Shown in pieces: positions 55,441-64,000 of a stretch of DNA of 64,000 bases; within the stretch, counting starts at the first letter, position 1; each line of letters begins with the position of its first letter. Both the position numbers and the translations under genes were made by a program. Where the stretch lies: contig NC_085046.1 of the NCBI RefSeq assembly GCF_963662255.1, positions 130,307,332 through 130,371,331 on the forward strand, written 5' to 3'. Source of the stretch: Cinclus cinclus. Its lineage: Eukaryota; Chordata; Aves; Passeriformes; Cinclidae. Below the pieces are notes generated by a model. That model saw nothing but the letters and a program-made list of their open reading frames with translations. It made no database searches and was not told the DNA's origin.

Positions 55441-58400
55441 TTTTTAAAAGAGTAAATATTGAATGAGGTCAGTGTCCTCTTAATTATAGGTGTTGTTAGG
55501 GAAAAGATGCACTATGTATTTATGAAACACCTGGGAGGTTGGAAACAAATGTTGGAAGCAGGCAGTCCTGGGATGGAAGATATTTTTTTTTTCCTTAGAC
55601 CTTTCATGACATAGTTAGGTCTCTGCAGCTAATCAGGCTGCTGCATTACTGATAGAGTATACTGACATTGAAAAAGAGTGGACATGAGGCACAACGGATT
55701 CAGTGATGTGTATATAAACATTTCTAGCTACACCCTCATGGGAAAAAGTTCCAACTCTCTCCATGCAGAAAACAAGTCATGACCTTTGAGAAAGTAAGCA
55801 ATAGAGATAGGTCTAAGCTGCCAGATTTTTATTCCTGTCCAACAGAATGGAAAGGGATGCTATGGGATTAGAAATTTTGGCTTAGTTTCTTGAACTCCAC
55901 TTCTATGTATACACACTTCTAATTATTTTACCACAATGGTTGAGTATTTGGGCTTTTCTTGGATCAATTTCTAACCAGACCCATGTCCAGTTATCCTATA
56001 CACCTTTTCCCCCAGTTTTGAAGCATTATCTGCATTCATATGTATAGAGCCATTGACTTTGCTCACGTGTGTAAGTGCTTATCTTTGTTACTAAGGCCTT
56101 CTAAATGCTTTAATTCACAGAACAGATTGTTCTTCTGGTGTAAAACATACTTTTTGTTGGTTAAACACTAGCAGCTGGAGAGACTTTAAATGTGTTTTAA
56201 GAGGGACTATGAAACTCCCCTTTTGTTTTACACTTTCTTGTACTTAAGATTGTGCCCTTATTCCTTGTACTTACTATTCACAGTATTTAATGTAGAGAGT
56301 TAAAATGCTTATAAGAGAGAGGCAGGAAACAGTTTAACCTCTGACAAGGGCAGCACTTTTAAATTCAACTGTAAGCATTTAGTTTGGCAAAATCTGCTTC
56401 CACTTTCCTGATGAACCATTTAAAACAAATTCAGCTTAACTACATACAGCAAAGCCATGATATCAGCCCTGTCACAAAAGACCAAATCCTGCAGATCCCT
56501 ATTTGCATGAGAAATCCTTCAAACTGTGAGTCCTTTTCAAGGGAAAGGAATACACACGTGATTTTAGTATTTGCAGAATTTGGCCTCCAGCTAATCACTT
56601 GGCAAAATTGTGCCTCTACAAAATTTGTAGTCTCAAGTAAAACTTCCTAAGTGGTTTTTGATTCCTTTACAGAAGTATTAAGCTCCTTTAGGAAAAAAAG
56701 CCCTGCCAGGTGATGAACTTTCCTGGGATTCAGAATGTTTGCTAAAATGATATAAAAATAAGGCCTTAATAGCTAAGTCATGGAATTCAGAAAACCAAAA
56801 TTTTACAACAGTGCAACCTAGAGACTAATTAATTAATCCCATTTCCTCTATGCATTTGAGTAAGTGTAAAAGACCAATTTGTCTTGGAAAAGCTGGTTTC
56901 AAATTGAAGGATAATCTAGTCATTTTAAATAGGCCAAATTCTGTAGCCTTACTGGAGGAAAATTCCCAATGCTGTTGTTTGACATCAAAGGAGTATTACC
57001 TGACTCAAGGCTGTAGCTCTGTAAAAGATGATGTTACTAGAGCTGGCATTTTTATTTGCTTCCAGAAGCATTTTCAGAAGTGAAGCAAGGTTTCCCTTTC
57101 CTCTGTTGAAAGCAGAGAGGGATTCCTCTTTTCCAGTTTGTTTGATAAGAAGTGCTGCACCACACCACTGTCTCTTCTTGCCTGTTACAACAAGAATGTC
57201 TCCTGCTGCTTCAGCAGATATTTGAGGGCAATCCATGTGTCAGTGTCTCCAGGGATCCTCCTGCAGCCAGTAATGTCACTTCAGATGGCTGCATTGCACT
57301 GCAAGACAACATGGTATGGAATGGTGTCCAGCATCCTGCCAGAAAGGAGAAGATAAAATCCACAGAGCAGGCATTCCTCAAGGAAGGTTCACACCAGGAA
57401 AAAAACCCCAAAAACCAGAGCTACTGTAGGTCAGCAGCAGAACTAAAACTGTTCACAACTCCACGGCATCTCTATCCAATTATCCCAAAGGATTTGGCAA
57501 ATGCCCAAAAGTAATGATATGGTTGTCTACTTTTGTAGGAAGAAACAAACTGAATAAAGTTAATTTCTTTCAATGACAGACATCTGTGATTTTTTTACTG
57601 GGTTTACAAATGAAATGTATTCCAAAAGGCCGGGGGTAGCAATATAGTACTGAAGTATTTTGTCTGAATGTTAAATATTATTTTATTCTGAATGCATTTT
57701 CAATAAATCAGGCTTCTGATATTGCATGAGTTGAATTAGACATACTAACAGAAAACTCTTTGTGGTACAAGAATCCTCTAAAATAACTTGAAAATAGATG
57801 CTCCATGTTTCATAATGCCAAAATTTTCCAGGCTGCTATCTCTAATACTCTCCCTCTCTTTCACTGTTCTCTCCCCACATTGACTCTATCCCAGATGCAA
57901 CACTAAATAACACTTTATCCAAGACCTATGCTTCTTTCACCTCTGAAGAGGAAAGGAAACATTTATCTGGAAATATGCATTTTTGGTTGTTTTGTTCTTT
58001 ATGTGTTCCAAGTTTCACATTAGTCTCAGAGGCCTAGGTGGTGTACAGAAGGCAGGTGAGACAGTTTATGATAAATGAAAATTATCTCATGAACATCAGC
58101 ACCTCATTTGTGTACATGTGTGTTTTCCCCGTTGCCGAGTTAATTATTCTTGGTAATAATATTGAGTCAGACACATGACTATATCATTGCAGACAAACCC
58201 ATGTTATTAATGCATTTTCACTAAAGTAATCCTTGCCACAGGCAAGATTTTAACCTTCTAAGGGGTTATAAGCTGCTCATGCACGTAGTTGCTCTTCCCA
58301 AGGTACAGACTGGTTTATGCCTATTTCTCCCTCATCTCTGGGGAGGAATAAGAGTCAGAGCCACAACCATTTTAAATATCTCTGAAGATTCTTTGGTATA

Positions 58401-58879
58401 GATGAATTTCTATGTAAAGATCATATAAGAAAAAAATCTTGGATTAAAGAACACTTCTTTCTTAAAGTGACTGAAATTTCTTTATTAGGTACACAAAAAG
58501 AAAAACACCAGCTCTTGTTCATGAAGAAGGTAATTCCAGCTGTCACACAGCTGCGCAGGAGAGCCGAGTCCTGTTTGCTCCAGTGACTAATTCCAGCTGA
58601 ACAGAGCACATCTTGTCTCTGCTGGCATTTCAGCTTGAGGGACATTGCCACCCAAAACCTGGTATCTCTGTTTTGTCCTTTCCCTGCCCTGGTGGCTGGC
58701 AGTGCAGCTGCCTGCCTCTGGAGCTCAAGGCAGCTGCCCCAGCACCGAGCACTGGCCGCTTAAAGCAGAGTTATGGGCAGCAGCGTTGAAGAGCACTCTG
58801 CTCTTACTCCACAGAGCAGCTCCCTGCATACCCTGGAATTAGAGCTGCTTACTTTTCTGACCAAAAGCCTGTTTTTGCT
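55441..58879. other. Intergenic DNA, no gene seen
   Basis: A+T-rich unique DNA. Around 56,030-56,100, the words GCCATTGACTTTGCTCACG and TGTAAGTGCTTATC resemble an old amniote repeat. Overlapping frames near 57,000-57,500 have no domain signature. Confidence 0.4.
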
Positions 58880-59060
58880 ATTGTTAGCACTGTAGAGCCA
58901 TGGAGCTCTGGGAGGGCGAGCTGGCTTCTATTCTGTTGTGTACATCATCAGCCAAATTGTCGGCTAATTTCCTATTGTGGAATCTTTATTACCAGCAGTG
59001 ACCGATGAGGCAGAATGAATATTTTTTTACATTTAAATCTCGTGTGGAAGCTGCTGGTTG
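58880..59060. promoter_or_regulatory. Candidate conserved non-coding element
   Basis: A unique, balanced-composition block is sharply bounded by low-complexity A runs downstream. It contains the near-inverted words CAGCCAAATTGTCGGCTAAT, then CTTTATTACCAGC and ACCGATGAGGCAGAATGAAT. No coding frame is present. Enhancer function is an inference. Confidence 0.25.
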
Positions 59061-61825
59061 CTAGCTGGGAAAAAAAAAAAAAAAATCTGACCTGTAAATT
59101 TAGCAAATATGATAGGAAAAAATTTGAAAATTAAAAAAAAAAAAGGATCTTCATTTTGTCCCTGTTAAAGACTAACTGAATTATAAGCATATTTTTAAAA
59201 TGCGTCTTTTCCAGTTATGTGTGTGTGTGCGTGATGTTTCCTCCCCCCCCCCCCCTTTTCTGTCTTTTTTTGTCTTTGTGTCTTTGAAGCATATAGTTTT
59301 GTTAACCCTAAAACTGGCATCCTAGAGGTGTCAAAAATGAGACTGGCTTAGAAACCTTAAATTCCAGAAAAAAATAAGATGCAATTTTTAAACATCTAAT
59401 ATCAAATTTACAGTTTCAGATGTTACCAATGTGAGGGGTAGAAATGCACACAAAGAAAAAGCAGCTTAAAACGGTCATGGGTTCATTCACGTCCAAGAAT
59501 GGCAGTTATAAAGGAAGAAGCAAATATTGAAACTCAAGATAAAATCTTGAGACGTTTCAAAACTGAGCACCACCATCCCCCCAGTACAAAGTAATTCTCA
59601 TTCTGGAATTTGGATTGTAAATCTCCACTGAGAAGTTAGTTCAAAAATAAAGCACAATGGTGTCATTTCTGTAAAGAAAAAATAGCTTTAAAAATCCATG
59701 AAAGCAAAGCCACTTAAAACTCAGCAGCAGGTATGAAAAAACCTGAAGCACTGGAAGACTTGCGAGTGCAGATTAAGGTGTACTTCCCCTAGCCAATTTT
59801 GTCTCCATTTTGCTCAGTGCATGCCCTTTCTGAGGTGAAGACAGTTAAATCCAATTATCTCCTTATGCTTTGTTGAGGTCAACAGTAGTTTTAAATGTGA
59901 AAGGACTGAAGCACTTAGTCCTTGTCTAGGTAGCCATTATAGCAACACTTGTTGACCCTATAGCTCCTTACCCTACGCTGATGTTTTAGGAAGTCCACAG
60001 AACACTTTAAATTATTCTGAGATGAATAAAGTCATAAAGAAGAAAAGCATGTAGCTGGAAAGCATCAGTCCTAGTGGGGAGTGGACTAAATCAAACTTAA
60101 GCAGGAAAATAATTCAACTATGCTGTAGAAAAAAATTAAGGGAGAAATTTTCGCAGTTTGTAACCTACAAAACAAAACTCCATGCCAGGCAAGGATCCCA
60201 TGGCAGGAAATATAGTGCAAATAGAATTGGGCAGGACTGAATTCAATTTGTATTAAAAAGCTCATAGTAGCTCTAATTGTACAGAAATGACAACCACTCA
60301 ACATGGTAAATAGCCTTCAGGTAAAAATCCTAGTGCAACTTCAAAAACAAGAAAGGTCGAGATCATCTGAATGACCTTTATACCTCTGCAAAAAGAAGCA
60401 CTGAAAATACGTCACCGTTGTACTGAGGAGTAAGTGCTCATTCAAAGATAGCATAAAAAAATGCATAGATCTACAGGATACAAAGTTTTCCTAACTAATG
60501 CTTCTCCAAGGTGTAAAATGCCATTTCAATAATTACTTATCCTGTTGTTCAAAAATGAGCTACTTTTGCTGATGCAGAAGCCCATTTTATTAAAGCTTTG
60601 GCTGAAATCCAAATAAATTGTTCCATGTGAACTTTTGTATTTTTATCAGCTTTGCAAAATTCTAAAAAGATAAAGTCAAGATAGAAGACTAATCAAACAG
60701 AAGGAGCTTTTTATCATCCCTAGATGCACTGAACTAACACAAAGTTAGTAAAACCAACATGTGTGGAAGCAGTTTGCATGAAATTATTGTCGTCAACTTT
60801 GCTCAAAACACAGAGTAAAATTTTTCTGAGAGTTCAAATGCCTGTTACATTTCTGAGAATGATTTTATTCCTTTACTATCCCACTTGCTCCACTTACTTT
60901 TGGCTGTAATGTACAGAATGGCTAACTTGTGTGCTGAGTGCAATCTTAAGCCAAACCAGTAATAACCTTTTTTGACAGCTGCCTGTTGAGTTTTTCCTCC
61001 CAGATCTTCATACTCATAAGAACCAAAAAAGCTGGAAACCTTAGATTGCTGGGCGTTCTTTCAGGTTGAATTCCTGAAACTTATTTCAGGGAAAACAAAA
61101 TTAACATACTGTGTTAATTTCATTTCAGAATATACAGTTTTCTGAAAAAGATTAGCAGAAAAAAAGTGACAGAACTAGCCCATGTTTGAACACTTTTGAA
61201 TTTGTGATGCCTTTATTGCACACTCTACTTTTAACTTGATGAGAAATTATCTATTTCCTGAGATAGTGGTCATTTTGTTTGCAGTTGCTGTTAGGTGAGA
61301 AAGGTGCACTCTGTTCCCTCCAAGAACAGAATTACTTTTAGTTCTTGGATTTTTTATTTTGAAATTAAAAGAAAAACAACTTAAAGACCAAGAGAAAAGT
61401 GGAAAGGTTTTTTGTACATACATACTACAAAAAACACAACCCAAAACTTTTATATATATATATATAAAGCAAATAAACAATCTATAACCGTAGATGGTGT
61501 TATAACTTGGTACTTACCTGCATTTTTGTACATAGTTTTTTGGAGAGAAAATAAAAAGCTTCACTAAGAGATGTTGCAGAGCTGCAGCACAGTGTCCACA
61601 ACATCCTTCTCCAGAACAGTTGAATACACAGCAATTCCAGGCTTGATCCCTCATTATCACATCAGGTGTTAATATTAGTTTGCACATCATCACCATACAA
61701 AATTTTAGCTTTAATCAAAGATCTAGCTATTGATTGCTCAATATTTAATATCAATTGCTAGCTACTTATTACTCAAATTTTAAGTAAAAAATCCAGAATT
61801 CAACTGTCAGTGCAAACCTATATTT
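59061..61825. other. Intergenic DNA, no gene seen
   Basis: This stretch starts with A runs at about 59,070-59,085 and 59,133-59,144, a short GTGTGTG run and a poly(C) run at 59,243-59,255. The rest is A+T-rich unique DNA. A (TA)n run lies at 61,450-61,466. Confidence 0.4.
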
Positions 61826-61829
61826 TGTG

Positions 61830-62190
61830 TGGCAGCTGCCAATCTCCACAAGGACAATAAGGAGAACTCCAAAAGGCGATGGAAGAGCCCCTTGCTCAGT
61901 ATTCCTATCAAGCAAGCCCATTTTGTCCTTTGGAATAATGCATTGTATGGTATTTTCTACCTTCTTTGGTATTTAGAATTGGAGTTTATTGCCAGGCTTC
62001 CTGGCAGCAAGCTGTGCAGGTTGCAGGCAGAGGCTGATGGAGGTGAGTGAATTAATGTGGTGGCTGTTTGGAATGTTGTCCAGCTGCCAGGGAGAATTAT
62101 GTTTGTTTGCCTTTGGCACAAGTGTGAAAGGAACAGCCGTAGATTTCAGAAGTGTGAGTCTACATTTTTATATCTCACACTAATGAATAC
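61830..62190. promoter_or_regulatory. Candidate conserved non-coding element
   Basis: A unique block of higher complexity than its flanks contains GGACAATAAGGAGAACTCC, then CCTTTGGAATAATGCATTG and later GAGAATTATGTTTGTTTGCC (octamer-like and forkhead-like cores). An open frame of 73 codons crosses part of it but ends abruptly and resembles no protein I know. Confidence 0.25.
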
Positions 62191-62559
62191 ATTTTTTTGT
62201 ATCCTATACATTTGGGGAAATAGAATTTATTTGTAGATTTTATTTACCACTTGTGTGGTAGAGGAGGAATGTTTCCTCAGAGACTGAACTAGTACTTTAG
62301 AAAAGAAAAAGGAAAAAAAAAGGACCGACTAAGCCAAAACAATGTCAGTAAAAGTTATCCTGATTTCACTACTTTTGCAACTATATCTAAAGTCAGATCA
62401 CAGAATAGGGAATTTCAGCAACATTTGAAAAATTCTTCATGTAAGTTTTTTTTGGTGGTGGAGAAATGTCACTTGAAAGACTTAACTTTGTATTTGTTTC
62501 CTGCTGGAAATATATTTCTTCCAGTCAAACCTTTCCTTTACCTATAACTTGTCAGTTAT

Positions 62560-62655
62560 CCATACTCCAAACTCCTGTGCTATCAACAGAGGGATGATAA
62601 TACTATTTGTAATGTGCTCTGATGTGAAAAGTGCTACGGAAGATTGAATCGTTGC
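62560..62655 (+). repeat. Possible MIR/CORE-SINE 3'-end fossil
   Basis: GGGATGATAATACTATTTGT, followed by AATGTGCTCTGATGTGAAAAG and TGCTACGGAAG, follows the order of the conserved 3' part of CORE-SINE and L2-tail elements of amniotes (GGATGATAATAC ... AAGTGCTTTGAGAT ... GAAAAGCGCTAT). About 95 bases remain. Confidence 0.5.
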
Positions 62656-64000
62656 TGCTGATAGGGCCAGAAATTTCCCCAACTAGATCTGTCAATAGCT
62701 GACACTAAAACAACAAGGTACAAAGTGCATTTCAAGACTGTCAGACACCATTGCTTTTTTGTTTTCTCTAGCAAACTATTCCTGAGATAACTGACTTGAC
62801 CTAGCATTGCTTAAAAAGATCAAGCACTCAGAAGATCAAGTGTCTCAGAAAGAAAAGGCTGGAAAGAATATTAGTTACTCCATACTATGTAAAGCCTAAT
62901 GATCTCTTGTCCCATTATAGTAAGTAAATAAAACTGTCACTTATACCTCTTCTGTTGGTCTTAATAATATAGAAAGGAAAACAGCTTTCTAGTTTTGGTA
63001 CAGCAATGAAAAAAAAATTTGAAAAATTATCTATTTTTAATACTTTGCCCGAAGTCACACTACAGAACAGCTTTTAAAGAAGACAATAATGAATGTCTAT
63101 GCCTAGTATCTTAGTTTCCATGTACAACCATGTAACTTACATAAATGATCAGGAAAATTGTAATTTCAAACAAGCTTTGCAATTTAATTTCAATTATTCT
63201 AAATCTATTGTCTATCTATTAGTTGATTGTTGTTAAGACTTTATTATGATATAACATACTTCAGTGATTATTTAAGGAGAAGCAAATATATTTATGAGAA
63301 AATAATTTGTTGAGTCAATATTCCTCAAATCCTTGTTTCATTCTAACCATTTTAAGAAAAATATTTGCACTCTTAATCAGAGCCCTTCAAGGAAGCAAAG
63401 ATGTTTTAAGTGGCATATCCAGCAGAAGAAAGAAAAATAGATGTAAGCTTGCAACAACAAGACTATTTTCTGGTAGGATGAAGATGTGAGACGTCACTTT
63501 GGAGATGGGATTAGGAACGAAGAGGCAGAGACAAGAACAAGGAAGAAGGAAAATGGGGGGAGACAACAAGAATAAAAAGAACAATAGAAAACAGGGAGTG
63601 TAGGGTAAAGAATGTGACAGAAGACTGAAAATAAGGGTCAGTGGAAACAGAAAAATAGTAAGAAGCCAGCGGGTGGGGGAGAGAGAGAACTACAAAAAAT
63701 GAGCGTAAGGTGAAAAATCTGTAAAGGGAGGAAAAGAATTTCACACGAATTGCAAACTTAAGGAAGAATGGCAGGTCCCTTTTGGATAATCAGTGCTTCC
63801 CAGTTATGCACATGCAACCCCCCCCGAGTCATCCTAATGCCATGGCTGTGCAGCCTTGATGCCAAGACAACTATTTAGAGCTGTGGTCCAGTGTCAGAGG
63901 GAACAGAAAAGATGGCAGTAAAAGTCCTGTGGCAGGGAAGCCTTACTTCTCCCCAAACCAAGCATTCCTGCCAGCAGACCCAGCTGCAGCTGGCTACAGC
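62656..64000. other. Intergenic DNA, no gene seen
   Basis: A+T-rich sequence with a purine-rich tract at about 63,480-63,740 (AGAAGGAAAATGGGGGGAGA-type words). No exon of the expected downstream neighbour VPS13B is recognisable. Confidence 0.4.

Noticed and set aside
18590..64000. Exons of VPS13B or other known neighbours of OSR2
   Set aside because: No open frame matches a protein I recognise, and no CpG-island promoter appears in the last 45 kb.

Overview
The window is vertebrate nuclear DNA, most probably from a bird. It contains one protein-coding gene that I can support: the complete coding region of OSR2 (odd-skipped related transcription factor 2), on the + strand. The gene has a probable non-coding first exon ending near 12,633. 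Three coding exons (15,563-16,218, 16,877-16,976 and 17,695-17,877) splice with GT-AG junctions and consistent phases into a 312-residue protein with five C2H2 zinc fingers. The protein is nearly identical to mammalian OSR2 as I remember it. The bird assignment is an inference. It rests on compact introns (about 2.9, 0.66 and 0.72 kb), very few interspersed repeats, a degraded CR1-type LINE fragment, and no Alu, B1 or L1 elements. A non-avian reptile is not excluded.

Layout: 1-8,220 is A+T-rich intergenic DNA with no recognisable gene. From about 8,220 to 17,500 there is a cluster of CpG-rich blocks (8,225-8,830; 9,180-10,600; 12,000-13,120; 14,000-15,180; 15,290-17,480). They cover the upstream flank, the promoter and the body of OSR2. 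Long unmethylated CpG clusters of this kind are typical of developmental regulator genes under Polycomb control. The OSR2 3' UTR and its poly(A) signals lie at 17,878-18,582.

From 18,590 to the end (about 45 kb) I see no convincing exon. The stretch holds microsatellites, short minisatellites, a minus-strand CR1-like LINE fossil (about 47,920-48,560), a possible minus-strand solo LTR (around 39,180-39,640), several fragments that look like ancient amniote repeats, and a diverged local duplication (25,627-25,807 and 26,073-26,242). Several unique, homeodomain-site-rich blocks could be conserved enhancers of OSR2. In mammals OSR2 is flanked by a gene-poor interval before VPS13B; no VPS13B or STK3 exon is visible here.

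OSR2 acts in limb, palate, tooth, joint and kidney mesenchyme, so distal enhancers in this desert are plausible, but none can be shown from one sequence. I found no clearly new biological system. The observations most worth checking are the OSR2 upstream ORF that stops at the last base of exon 1, the 15-bp palindrome just upstream of the likely promoter, the local duplication, and the candidate conserved elements.
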